Below are positions 54,130 to 62,523 of a stretch of DNA of 64,000 nt, in pieces. The position numbers and the translations under genes are program-made. Every line of letters begins with the position of its first letter. Position 1 is the stretch's first letter. The notes under the pieces were generated by a model. It did no database searches. It was not told the origin of the DNA and worked only from the letters and a program-made list of their open reading frames with translations. Where the stretch lies: positions 186,001 to 250,000 of the forward strand of contig NZ_CP083388.1 in NCBI RefSeq assembly GCF_020042285.1. Direction: 5' to 3'. Source of the DNA: Ferruginibacter albus. GTDB lineage: Bacteria > Bacteroidota > Bacteroidia > Chitinophagales > Chitinophagaceae.

Positions 54130-56544
54130 ATGAAGAGAAACCGCATGTTTAAATTTTTATCTTTCATTGTCATTGTTTTACTCTTTATTCAACCTGTTAA
54201 GGCACAGCATATAGATTCATTATTAAATCAATTAACTGCCCAATATCAGCAGGAAAAAATTTATGTGCAGTACGATAAAGGATATTATTTTTCCGGCGAT
54301 ACCATTTGGTTCAAAGCTTATATTACCACAGTAAACCTGGCACCTGCATTAAGTAAAACGATATATGCAGAATTGTTGGATGATAAAGGAAAATTATTAC
54401 AGCGGAAAGTAATGCCGGTAATTCAATCGGGAGCGGCATCAGCGTTTGAATTACCCGATTCATTAAAATCATCAACATTGTACGTTCGTGCTTATACACA
54501 ATGGATGCTCAACTTCGATTCCTCTTTATTATATATAAAACCTATTTCTATTATCAATACTTCTCAAGCACCCAAAAAACCAATTGCCTCATTATATACG
54601 TTATCGTTTTTTCCTGAAGGTGGTGACCTGGTCGCAGGCATTGCTTCCAAAGTAGCATTTAAGGCAGTTGATCAAAAAGGAATGCCGGTAGCGGTTTCAG
54701 GCAATATTGTTGATGAAAAGAATTCAAAAGTGACAGCCTTTTCGTCTGTACATGATGGTATGGGATATTTTACGCTTGATCCCTTGGCAGGCAAGCTCTA
54801 CAAGGCACAATGGAAAGATAAAAAAGGAACGTTGCATGAAACTGCCTTGCCAACAATAAAAGAACAAGGAGCAACATTAGCGCTTACCTATGAAAATAAT
54901 CGCGTTAATTATAGTATCTCAAGAACAGATGGTGTTGATGAATCGTTCAAAAAATTTTCCGTTATAGCGCATATCCAACACCAATTGGTTTACAGCGCTA
55001 AAATTAATATGGCTGCTAAAAACGTAGTGAATGCATATATTCCTGCAGACAGTACTATTGATGGCATTATGCAGGTAACCTTATTCAATGCGGATGATGT
55101 GCCCGTTGCCGAACGTATTGTTTTTGTTAGCCAGGGAAATTATTTTTTTAATACGGATCTGCATGCTATTGAAAAGAATATTATCAAGCGTGGTCACAAT
55201 GTGTTGCAGATAGATGTTGGCGGAACGTTAAACACCAATTTGTCTATTGCTGTTACAGATGGTGATTTAAATCCTGTTTCGGGTAATGAAGACAATATTT
55301 ACTCTTCTTTATTATTGAGCCAGGATGTAAAAGGATATGTGTATAACCCTGCTTATTATTTTTCAAGTGATGATGATTCTGTAAAACAACATTTAGACCT
55401 GGTAATGATGACAAACGGTTGGCGTAGGTTTAAGTGGGAGGAATTATTGGTCGGTAAATGGCCGCAATTAAAATATTCCATCGATAGCCAAATATCAATA
55501 CAAGGCAAGGCATTTGGATTAACCTCGATTGCTTTAAAAGGAAAAGAGTTGACGGGGATCCTTAAAACAAAAAATACATCTACCAATATGTTTATAATGC
55601 CATTGGATAAAGCCGGGCAATTTAAACAAAGTAATATGTATTTTTTTGATACGGCTAAATTGTTTTATCAATTCAATAACGATAAGGATAAGATATTTAC
55701 TTCTACGGCGAGTTTCTCTTTTAGTAATGGTTTTGCAAAACCCCCGTTTTCATCACTTCAACAATTAAATGATCTTTTTATAAATCCTATAGATAGTTCT
55801 TTATGGAAAAAAAATAAACTTATTGCAGATCTGATTCACAAAGAATTTTTAGAAAATGAAAAAAAGATAAAGCTACTAACCACTGTTACGGTAACTGCTA
55901 AAATAAAATCCAAGGAGGAAAAAATGAATGAAGAATATACTTCAGGATTTTTTTCCAGCGATGACGCACATACGTTTATATTGGAAGATGATATATCGTC
56001 AAGTTCCTATTCAAGTATTATTAACTACTTGCAAGGAAAGGTAGCTGGGCTGCAAATCTATACGGATGGCAGCGGCAATGCTTCGGCTTCGTGGAGAGGA
56101 GGTACTCCGGGCTTTTACCTGGATGAAATGAGCAGCGATATGAGTGCGATGCAATCAATACCTGTTGCAGACATTGCTATGATAAAAGTTTTTCCGCCTC
56201 CATTCTATGGAGGTTCAGGAGATGGGTCAGGTGGTGCTATTGCCATTTATACAAAAAAAGGCAGCAGCCGAAACCCGGACATAAAGGGGTTGGATTTTGT
56301 TTCTATTGTTGGGTATTCGCCTATTAAAGAATTCTATTCTCCTAACTATGAAACAACTACCGATTTTTCAGCTCCTGATTATCGCACTACGCTTTACTGG
56401 AATCCTTATTTGATAATGAATGCAAAACGAAGAAGAATAACCATTCCTTTTTATAATAATGATCAATGTAAAAAGATCAGAGTTATAATTGAAGGCGTAA
56501 ATGAAAATGGACAGTTAACGCACGAAGAAAAAATATTTCAATAA
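54130..56544 (+). CDS. MG2-like surface protein with a C-terminal TonB-plug-like domain
   Basis: 804 residues with signal peptide (FKFLSFIVIVLLFIQPVKAQ). YVQYDKGYYFSGDTIWFKAY near residues 40-60 is the signature of the Bacteroidota macroglobulin-like (MG2) proteins. Several Ig-like domains follow (LSFFPEGGDLVAGIASKVAF, IIKRGHNVLQIDVGG). The last part resembles a TonB-dependent receptor plug (SSIINYLQGKVAGLQIYTDG, VADIAMIKVFPPPFYGGSG, GGAIAIYTKKG) but no barrel follows. Such proteins are common in the phylum and of unknown function; association with an outer-membrane complex is inferred. Confidence 0.82.
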   Translation: MKRNRMFKFLSFIVIVLLFIQPVKAQHIDSLLNQLTAQYQQEKIYVQYDKGYYFSGDTIWFKAYITTVNLAPALSKTIYAELLDDKGKLLQRKVMPVIQSGAASAFELPDSLKSSTLYVRAYTQWMLNFDSSLLYIKPISIINTSQAPKKPIASLYTLSFFPEGGDLVAGIASKVAFKAVDQKGMPVAVSGNIVDEKNSKVTAFSSVHDGMGYFTLDPLAGKLYKAQWKDKKGTLHETALPTIKEQGATLALTYENNRVNYSISRTDGVDESFKKFSVIAHIQHQLVYSAKINMAAKNVVNAYIPADSTIDGIMQVTLFNADDVPVAERIVFVSQGNYFFNTDLHAIEKNIIKRGHNVLQIDVGGTLNTNLSIAVTDGDLNPVSGNEDNIYSSLLLSQDVKGYVYNPAYYFSSDDDSVKQHLDLVMMTNGWRRFKWEELLVGKWPQLKYSIDSQISIQGKAFGLTSIALKGKELTGILKTKNTSTNMFIMPLDKAGQFKQSNMYFFDTAKLFYQFNNDKDKIFTSTASFSFSNGFAKPPFSSLQQLNDLFINPIDSSLWKKNKLIADLIHKEFLENEKKIKLLTTVTVTAKIKSKEEKMNEEYTSGFFSSDDAHTFILEDDISSSSYSSIINYLQGKVAGLQIYTDGSGNASASWRGGTPGFYLDEMSSDMSAMQSIPVADIAMIKVFPPPFYGGSGDGSGGAIAIYTKKGSSRNPDIKGLDFVSIVGYSPIKEFYSPNYETTTDFSAPDYRTTLYWNPYLIMNAKRRRITIPFYNNDQCKKIRVIIEGVNENGQLTHEEKIFQ

Positions 56545-56561
56545 AAGTGCTATAAAATAAT

Positions 56562-56596
56562 AAGTCCAGCATAATTTTTAAAATTATGCTGGACTT
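56562..56596. terminator. Long hairpin between convergent genes
   Basis: A 16-bp perfect stem AAGTCCAGCATAATTT/AAATTATGCTGGACTT with a 3-nt loop. There is no long T run on either side, so termination is likely but not textbook. Confidence 0.7.
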
Positions 56597-56612
56597 AAAC
56601 GATAAAAATAAT

Positions 56613-57197
56613 CTAGAAATTTTTGCTCGCCAATTCCATTTCTGCAGATAAACCTTCTATTTTAATTTCTCCATACTGATCCGACCAATAAGAGGTTTGA
56701 TCATTGAATGCATTTTTAAAAGTTGTTTTTATTTTTTTGCAAATAAATGTTCCTGCAGGTACCGTAACAGATTCATTTAATGATTCAAGCTCGTGATAAT
56801 ACGTTTCTGAAGGCGTTATTCTTGTCCATTTGTCACCAACCTGCGCATTGGTAAATTTCAAAATAGGCTGATCAGGACCAATACTTTCTCCGTCATCATA
56901 CGTACATAAAAATCCATTTGAATAATATTCAAATGCCGTGCTTTTATCATTATCAAACGTAACAGCTAATGTAAATATTCCATTATTGTTGGCGGTTATT
57001 TCCTGCGTGGAGGTAGAATAACTGAATGCAAGGATTCCTCCTGTTATATTGTACACCCATTTATTACCTGTTTTTAAATAGGTGATTGGAGGATTAGGGT
57101 CGGCTTTAACACCACCTGAACTGGCATCATCTTTTTTACAGGAATACAAGGATATAATAGCGCATAGCGCTAATGCCGGAATACGAACTTTTTTCAT
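56613..57197 (-). CDS. Uncharacterised lipoprotein
   Basis: 194 residues. The signal peptide with lipobox ISLYSCKKDD gives a lipid-anchored protein with acidic residues right after the Cys, typical of surface-exported lipoproteins in this phylum. The mature part is beta-rich (ITYLKTGNKWVYNITGG at the start, FKNAFNDQTSYWSDQYGEIKI near the end) with no motif that I recognise. It stands alone between the MG2-like protein and the lamin-tail protein. Confidence 0.65.
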   Translation of the reverse strand: MKKVRIPALALCAIISLYSCKKDDASSGGVKADPNPPITYLKTGNKWVYNITGGILAFSYSTSTQEITANNNGIFTLAVTFDNDKSTAFEYYSNGFLCTYDDGESIGPDQPILKFTNAQVGDKWTRITPSETYYHELESLNESVTVPAGTFICKKIKTTFKNAFNDQTSYWSDQYGEIKIEGLSAEMELASKNF

Positions 57198-57280
57198 TTG
57201 TAGGTTTTTTAAAATTTGGGAATTATGTTATAGAACAAATATATATAATTTGTTTTGATGATGTTCCCGATAAACATAAA

Positions 57281-59938
57281 TTAGTTCTTTCTTGCCAATA
57301 CAACAGTATTCTTAAACTGTTTTGTTTTTCCTTGCAGGTTAAATATTTCTGTATAGATCACATACACGCCAACAGGGAGCTTCGCATTTTTATCATTCAA
57401 TCCATCCCAGCGATAAAATCCTTTTATACCGCAAAGTGCATTCTTTTGCAGGTAGCGTACCGGCCTTCCTGAAGCATCAAAAATTGTTATGTTGGCAACA
57501 TATCCCGGCTCAGGAAAATTATAATCGATCGTTGCAAAATCATCTTGCCCATCATTGTCAGGAGAAAATACAGATGGAGAAACAGTTATCTCACCTTGCA
57601 CCTGTTGATCTAAGCGGTATTGAGAATTTTTATAAGTAGGTGTTCCATATCCAACACTTGTGGCAGCAGAATGCCAGTTGCTCTGTTGTTGTGGTTGTGT
57701 AGTGTCATCAGAATTGATTCTTTCCAAAGCAACGCCTTCTGTATTATGGATCAGCGGAAATTGCCATTTGTCTGTATAATCCACTTCATCAATTATGGTT
57801 TGGTCTCCCGTGCAAAGTATCACATACCCCTTATCATCACTATAAGATGGCATACTCGGTACCGTTACAAAAGCGGTAGTATCTTTTACATAAAAATCTC
57901 TGCGTACAATAGCCGGATTAGATGTTGCCACTACATACTGTTGCGGTTGTAACAGCTGACTTGCACTGCTTAATTTTTGTAAACTTCCTATAGCTCCTGT
58001 TGTGCTGCTGCGATTGGCAATATAAACAGTGCTCAAATCAATTACTTTGTTACTGCGATTGTATATTTCAACATAATCAACACCCGAGGGTTGTAAATTG
58101 ATGGATGGAATAGGATTGTATAATATTTCATTTACCACGAGGTCAAAAGGCGCAACAGGAGAAGCAACTAATAAATTGGCTGAATTGGTAGCGCCGATCA
58201 GGTTGCCTAAGCAATCTGTAACATTGCTTGCTGTAATTGTATATTGAGTACCTGTAACCAATGGAGCACTTAATGTAATATTAACGGAATTGTATAACGG
58301 ACCAACTGCTGTTGCGGCACTAACAGTTAAATTATTAGTGAGTGTGTAATTAGAAATGGCAGAACCGGAGATACTATCCAATGATTCATCGAAGTTGATA
58401 ACAATGTGCGTTGGATCTGTAACAAAAGCGCTTAAAAGTTTTGGACCTGTTACATCTGCAGTTCCTCCGTTTACTGAATTAACGGTGCCGGGTGTTCCGC
58501 CACGAGGGTCGATGCTTGCTGTCCAATTGGAAGCACCTGAGCATGGGCTCGTAGTGTTGATCATTTCCAATGTCCAGCCGCCATCTTTCTTTGTATCATC
58601 TCCAAACCAGTCAGGAGAATAATTTACAGCGTGAATGGTTGCTCCATTATTGTCCACCAACGTAAGCAATTCACCTGAATTATTTAATGAAGGAAAACTG
58701 CTTACACCCAGTACATCGCCATAAGCCGACATATCTGCAACAGAACTTGTACCACATAAAATTACATAAGAGCCGGGTTGCAAAACAAAGGAAGTAAAAG
58801 CGCCGCTTTGTCCTGTAGCATCTTTAATTCGCCAGCCTTGCAGATTGATGGCAGAGGAAGAAGTATTCTTCAGTTCCACCCACTCTCTTTCAGGCAGGCT
58901 GACAGCAGGTGTTTCATCGCTCATGATCTCATCAATTACCACATCATATTTTTGAGCTGTATAAGGAGCAAAATAAGTGAAGCTGGTAGTTCCATTACTA
59001 ATTGCATTACCCGAAATATCTTTTACTCCGTTGATGGTAAGCGTATTGCTTACAGCATTTGCAAAACCGGCAGAAAAGGTTAAATGTACCAATGCGCTAT
59101 TGCTTACATCTAATGCGGCAGTTGATGGGGCGCCTAAATTATTATTGGCTGAATAATTATTGATGTCCTGTGCTGTAGTAGCATCTAACGCTTCATTAAA
59201 CAATACATCTACTGTTGATGGTAATGTAACAGCGGAGGATTGAATAAGCGGTGGGGTAACATCGGGCGTGTAAGGTTGCACTACTATGCTATCGAAATAA
59301 TGATTTTTACGTGGAGTAGCCGCGTTGCTTTCCGTAATTAATATGCCAAAGAAAGAAGAGGTAGTATAAGTAGCATCCACTGCAGAGCCTTCGCTGCTGT
59401 AATTGGTACCACCGGTCATGTCACGATATAATATCCATTGATTGTTGGCATCCCGTACTACTTTAATGCGGATCAGGTTATTACTGGAACTTGATACTTC
59501 GTTATTTAATCCATCAATTAAACGGGTTGTATCATTTGCACCTGTGCTACCTTTTTTAAATAAACAGATTTCTTTTTGAGTACCGCCGATGCGTACAAAG
59601 TAACCTGAAGTGGCGCTCGCCGTTAGATCGCTTGCAGAAGCAATTAAATAAACATCTACGTAATTGGCGCTGCTAACGGAGAATTTAAGATTTACGAAAA
59701 AACTCCATTCGGCAGTAGTAGCTAAAGTATTGGCAGTACTTAAATAGTATTTAATAGAGCTTGCGCCCACAGCATTGCTTTGCAGTTGCGATGATGTGTT
59801 TACGATGAAGCTGTCGGTATTACCAATCCAGGTGGGATTATTGGTAAAGTCGCCATCGGTAAAAGTTTCTGAAAATTGTGCAGACCCGGTTAGCACTGAA
59901 AATAATAACGAAAGGCAGAAAATCAATTTTTTCCTCAT
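57281..59938 (-). CDS. Lamin-tail-domain protein with T9SS C-terminal sorting domain
   Basis: The start taken is the ATG at 59936-59938 (MRKKLIFCLSLLFSVLTGSA), a clear signal peptide. About 885 residues. An N-terminal laminin-G-like region runs to about residue 225. An alternating series of Ig-like (Big_5-type) and two lamin-tail domains follows: IDEIMSDETPAVSLPEREWV near 338 and LVVNEILYNPIP near 600. It ends in a CHU_C-type domain (VSPSVFSPDNDGQDDFATID). It is probably a type IX-secreted surface or matrix protein. Confidence 0.85.
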   Translation of the reverse strand: MRKKLIFCLSLLFSVLTGSAQFSETFTDGDFTNNPTWIGNTDSFIVNTSSQLQSNAVGASSIKYYLSTANTLATTAEWSFFVNLKFSVSSANYVDVYLIASASDLTASATSGYFVRIGGTQKEICLFKKGSTGANDTTRLIDGLNNEVSSSSNNLIRIKVVRDANNQWILYRDMTGGTNYSSEGSAVDATYTTSSFFGILITESNAATPRKNHYFDSIVVQPYTPDVTPPLIQSSAVTLPSTVDVLFNEALDATTAQDINNYSANNNLGAPSTAALDVSNSALVHLTFSAGFANAVSNTLTINGVKDISGNAISNGTTSFTYFAPYTAQKYDVVIDEIMSDETPAVSLPEREWVELKNTSSSAINLQGWRIKDATGQSGAFTSFVLQPGSYVILCGTSSVADMSAYGDVLGVSSFPSLNNSGELLTLVDNNGATIHAVNYSPDWFGDDTKKDGGWTLEMINTTSPCSGASNWTASIDPRGGTPGTVNSVNGGTADVTGPKLLSAFVTDPTHIVINFDESLDSISGSAISNYTLTNNLTVSAATAVGPLYNSVNITLSAPLVTGTQYTITASNVTDCLGNLIGATNSANLLVASPVAPFDLVVNEILYNPIPSINLQPSGVDYVEIYNRSNKVIDLSTVYIANRSSTTGAIGSLQKLSSASQLLQPQQYVVATSNPAIVRRDFYVKDTTAFVTVPSMPSYSDDKGYVILCTGDQTIIDEVDYTDKWQFPLIHNTEGVALERINSDDTTQPQQQSNWHSAATSVGYGTPTYKNSQYRLDQQVQGEITVSPSVFSPDNDGQDDFATIDYNFPEPGYVANITIFDASGRPVRYLQKNALCGIKGFYRWDGLNDKNAKLPVGVYVIYTEIFNLQGKTKQFKNTVVLARKN

Positions 59939-60049
59939 AAATAGCAAATCTTGTTTTTTAAAGATAATGACTTTATATAATACTCAGTTCATTGTTTACC
60001 TGCTTTGTGATAAGTTGCTATTGTTCAATATAAAAATACGTGATGACGG

Positions 60050-60137
60050 GCTGCGGGATGTAAGCGGAAAGCCCGCTGAAGCTAAGTGTGTGGGCTATGT
60101 GGCGGACTTGTAGCGTACAACCCGAACCACTGATGAA
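60050..60137 (+). repeat. Dispersed GC-rich repeat, copy 2
   Basis: It begins GCTGCGGGATGTAAGCGGAA, contains GGACTTGTAGCGTACAACCC and ends near ACTGATGAA. It matches copy 1 (39260-39358, opposite strand) over nearly its whole length. It is non-coding and GC-rich and lies between the lamin-tail gene and the asd control region. Confidence 0.8.
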
Positions 60138-60205
60138 TAAAGCGGTGCAGCCGATAGCCCATAAAAATTATTAATTGCCAATTATAAATTATTAATTAAA
60201 ATGCC

Positions 60206-60213
60206 TACATTTG
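60206..60213 (+). promoter_or_regulatory. -7 promoter box of the asd attenuator region
   Basis: TACATTTG fits TAnnTTTG and ends eight bases before the first ATG of the leader peptide at 60222. No -33 box at proper spacing is obvious. Confidence 0.5.
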
Positions 60214-60221
60214 CGCCCACA

Positions 60222-60278
60222 ATGATGAACAAGAAACATACAAAGACCACCAAGACGTTTTCCCAAAAGGAAGGTTAA
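60222..60278 (+). CDS. Lys/Thr-rich leader peptide upstream of asd
   Basis: 18 codons, MMNKKHTKTTKTFSQKEG and a TAA stop (60276-60278). Five are Lys and four are Thr, with the control cluster TKTTKT at 60240-60257. Lys and Thr are end products of the pathway that asd serves, the composition expected of an attenuation leader such as thrL. A promoter -7 box sits just upstream, and a terminator plus competing segment follow. It is too short for routine gene calling. The regulatory role is inferred from arrangement. Confidence 0.75.
   Translation: MMNKKHTKTTKTFSQKEG
60268..60276 (+). promoter_or_regulatory. Antiterminator arm of the asd attenuator
   Basis: AGGAAGGTT at 60268-60276 can pair with AGCCTTCCT at 60308-60316 (nine pairs, one G-U). 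That captures the 5' arm of the terminator. It overlaps the last leader codons and the stop, so a ribosome finishing the leader would mask it. Confidence 0.65.
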
Positions 60279-60306
60279 TGGTATTTGTTTGTTCTACAAT
60301 ATTCAC

Positions 60307-60337
60307 AAGCCTTCCTCAACGGGAAGGCTTATTTTTT
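60307..60337 (+). terminator. Attenuator terminator in the asd leader
   Basis: A perfect 9-bp stem AAGCCTTCC/GGAAGGCTT, a 6-nt loop TCAACG, and ATTTTTT. It lies between the promoter and asd, 20 bases before the asd ATG, so it can only act as a conditional terminator. Confidence 0.88.
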
Positions 60338-60356
60338 AAATTTAAAAACAAATAAA

Positions 60357-61349
60357 ATGAAAGTTGCCGTAGTAGGCGCTACCGGCTTGGTAGGCAGCAA
60401 AATGTTGCAGGTTTTAGCAGAAAGAAATTTTCCTGTGGATGAATTAATTCCTGTTGCTTCTGAAAAATCAATAGGTAAAGAAGTGGAATTTAAAGGAAAG
60501 AAATATAAAGTAGTTGGCTTTGAAGATGCAATTAAAGCAAAGCCTGCTGTAGCTATATTTTCTGCAGGTGGCAGTACCTCGTTAGAGCTGGCACCAAAAT
60601 TTGCTGAAGCAGGTATTACGGTTATCGATAACTCATCGGCATGGCGCATGGACCCTACTAAAAAATTAGTAGTGCCGGAAGTAAATGCCAATGTATTGAC
60701 GAAAGACGATAAGATCATTGCAAATCCTAACTGCTCTACCATCCAAATGGTATTGGTGTTAAAACCTTTGCACGAAAAATATAAAATTAAAAGAGTAGTG
60801 GTTTCTACTTACCAAAGTGTTACCGGTACAGGCGTTAAAGCCGTTGATCAATTATTTAATGAACGTAAAGGCGTGGAAGGTGAAATGGCTTACAAATACC
60901 AGATTGATCTGAATGTAATTCCGCAGATCGATGTGTTTACAGAAAACGGTTACACGAAAGAAGAAATGAAGATGATCAAAGAAACCAACAAGATCATTGG
61001 CGATAATTCTATTAAAGTAACGGCAACGACTGTACGCATTCCTGTTATTGGCGGGCATAGCGAAAGTTTGAACATTGAATTTGAAAATGATTTTGATGTA
61101 GAAGAAGTAAAAGCATTATTAAGCAAAGCTCCTGGATTGGTGTTGCAGGATGATATAGCGAATGCTGTTTATCCAATGCCATTAACAGCGCATGAAAAAG
61201 ATGAGACCTTTGTTGGTCGCATCCGCAGAGATGAATCACAAGCGAATACATTGAACTGCTGGGTGGTGAGCGATAACTTGCGTAAAGGCGCTGCTACTAA
61301 TGCTATACAAATTGCAGAGTATTTGCAAAGTAAAGGTTTGTTGAATTAG
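60357..61349 (+). CDS. asd: Aspartate-semialdehyde dehydrogenase
   Basis: The start taken is the ATG at 60357 (MKVAVVGATGLVGS); the longer frame from 60285 runs through the attenuator. 330 residues. An N-terminal NADP-binding motif VGATGLVG (6-13) is followed by IFSAGGSTSLELA, the catalytic NPNCST with Cys126, a TGTGVKAVDQLFNER segment, and RIPVIGGHSESLNIEF with the catalytic His. It converts aspartyl phosphate to aspartate semialdehyde, the branch point to Lys, Thr, Met and diaminopimelate. Regulated by the upstream attenuator; a terminator follows. Confidence 0.97.
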   Translation: MKVAVVGATGLVGSKMLQVLAERNFPVDELIPVASEKSIGKEVEFKGKKYKVVGFEDAIKAKPAVAIFSAGGSTSLELAPKFAEAGITVIDNSSAWRMDPTKKLVVPEVNANVLTKDDKIIANPNCSTIQMVLVLKPLHEKYKIKRVVVSTYQSVTGTGVKAVDQLFNERKGVEGEMAYKYQIDLNVIPQIDVFTENGYTKEEMKMIKETNKIIGDNSIKVTATTVRIPVIGGHSESLNIEFENDFDVEEVKALLSKAPGLVLQDDIANAVYPMPLTAHEKDETFVGRIRRDESQANTLNCWVVSDNLRKGAATNAIQIAEYLQSKGLLN

Positions 61350-61383
61350 AGCTGAACGAAGATTGATAACAGATATATTATGA

Positions 61384-61415
61384 TAAGGCTCCGATTTTTC
61401 GGAGCCTTATATTTA
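61384..61415 (+). terminator. Intrinsic terminator after asd
   Basis: A stem TAAGGCTCCGA/TCGGAGCCTTA with a TTTT loop, then TATTTATTTC. Confidence 0.85.
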
Positions 61416-61450
61416 TTTCTTTGTGCGCTTTGTTTCTCTGTGAGAAATCA
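61416..61450. repeat. CTTTGTG/CTCTGTG-type repeat
   Basis: TTTGTGCGCTTTGTTTCTCT followed by GTGAGAAATCA is in the same word family as the inverted repeat at 25739-25809. Confidence 0.35.
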
Positions 61451-61451
61451 T

Positions 61452-61928
61452 TTAAAACAATCCCCATTCATCTTCACAATCGTCTTTTTCAAAAGTAGCT
61501 ACCCACTCTTTAAAAAGTAAACGGAAGTTTTGCATTTCATCCTTTATTACCTTTTCGTGTTTTTCATCTGCTAGTCCCATTAATACAGATACGCCTATTT
61601 GTTCCATTAGCTGAATACAGTTTACACGAATAATGGCGGCATTTTCCATTTTAATGATATAAAGCGTATCGCCGGCAGCACTCATAATTTTGGGCGCAAC
61701 TACCATTAGATTTTCTATGATGAGCTTTTGCGTAAAACCTTGCTCCTCATCTTCGGGCAGCGATTCGGCAAAAGCAATCGATAAATGAAAAACATCTCTC
61801 CATTTATTATAAAGCGTTTCGGCTATCTGTATTGCTTTATTGGTTTTCCATTCTTCTCCTTCTTCATTATTAAGCCGTAAAAATTTATCATCCCATTCCG
61901 GCAGAAAAAATAACTGTCCCAGGTCCAT
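61452..61928 (-). CDS. Conserved hypothetical protein
   Basis: The start taken is the ATG at 61926-61928 (MDLGQLFFLPEWDDKFLRL). 158 residues, soluble, mostly helical and acidic. Features: NNEEGEEWKTNKAIQIAETLYNKWRD, FAESLPEDEEQGFTQKLIIE and an acidic C-terminus EKDDCEDEWGLF. No signal peptide and no catalytic motif. It looks conserved in character (few rare codons, intact frame), but I do not recognise the family. It diverges from the cupin gene at 62006. Confidence 0.6.
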   Translation of the reverse strand: MDLGQLFFLPEWDDKFLRLNNEEGEEWKTNKAIQIAETLYNKWRDVFHLSIAFAESLPEDEEQGFTQKLIIENLMVVAPKIMSAAGDTLYIIKMENAAIIRVNCIQLMEQIGVSVLMGLADEKHEKVIKDEMQNFRLLFKEWVATFEKDDCEDEWGLF

Positions 61929-61979
61929 ATTAATTTTTTGAGGAAACAAAGGAACGATTCATTTTAATAAATAACGTTA

Positions 61980-61987
61980 TAATTTTG
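61980..61987 (+). promoter_or_regulatory. -7 promoter box of the cupin gene
   Basis: TAATTTTG matches TAnnTTTG and ends 18 bases before the ATG at 62006. This supports that start over the TTG-like start at 61985, which would lie inside the box. Confidence 0.45.
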
Positions 61988-62005
61988 CGATTCCTATTTT
62001 ATACA

Positions 62006-62512
62006 ATGACAGTGACACCTCAACAGCTTATTAAGCAATTCAGTTTACAACCGCATCCGGAAGGTGGTTATTATAAAGAAACCTATCGTTCTGCAGAAGT
62101 AATTCCTGTAAAAGTTCTGGATAAACGTTTTAAAGGAGACCGGAACTTTTCAACCGCTATTTACTTTTTATTGGAGCAGGGTAATTTTTCTGCTTTTCAT
62201 AAAATACAAAGTGATGAATGCTGGCATTTTTATGCAGGAGGCTTGTTGTTGATCCACGTTATACATATCAATGGAAAATTTGAAACCATCAAATTGGGAA
62301 GTGATCTGCAAAAAGGTGAAGTGTTTCAATATGTAATACCTGCCGGTTGCTGGTTTGCAAGCGAACCTGCACCAGGTACAGAGTTTAGCTTTGTAGGTTG
62401 TACCGTTGCTCCGGGTTTTGATTTTGACGATTTTACTTTGGCTAAAGCTGATGTATTGGCAAAAACTTTTCCTAAGCAGGAAACAATTATAAGAAGATTG
62501 TGCAGGCAATAA
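62006..62512 (+). CDS. DUF985/cupin_5 family protein
   Basis: 168 residues. LIKQFSLQPHPEGGYYKETYRS at the N-terminus (cited as PHPEGGYYKETYRS), FSTAIYFLLEQGNFSAFHKI near 49-68, SDECWHFYAGG near 70-80, and QYVIPAGCWFASEP near 110-123 are standard DUF985 blocks. It is a single cupin domain; its ligand is unknown, though relatives resemble RmlC-like epimerases. The ATG was chosen because the -7 box overlaps the upstream alternative. Confidence 0.88.
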   Translation: MTVTPQQLIKQFSLQPHPEGGYYKETYRSAEVIPVKVLDKRFKGDRNFSTAIYFLLEQGNFSAFHKIQSDECWHFYAGGLLLIHVIHINGKFETIKLGSDLQKGEVFQYVIPAGCWFASEPAPGTEFSFVGCTVAPGFDFDDFTLAKADVLAKTFPKQETIIRRLCRQ

Positions 62513-62523
62513 TAAACGTATAG

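Noticed and set aside
60278-60355. 25-codon frame overlapping the asd terminator
   Set aside because: It spans the terminator and has no meaningful composition. It may matter for coupling and is mentioned in the attenuator finding, but is not called as a gene.
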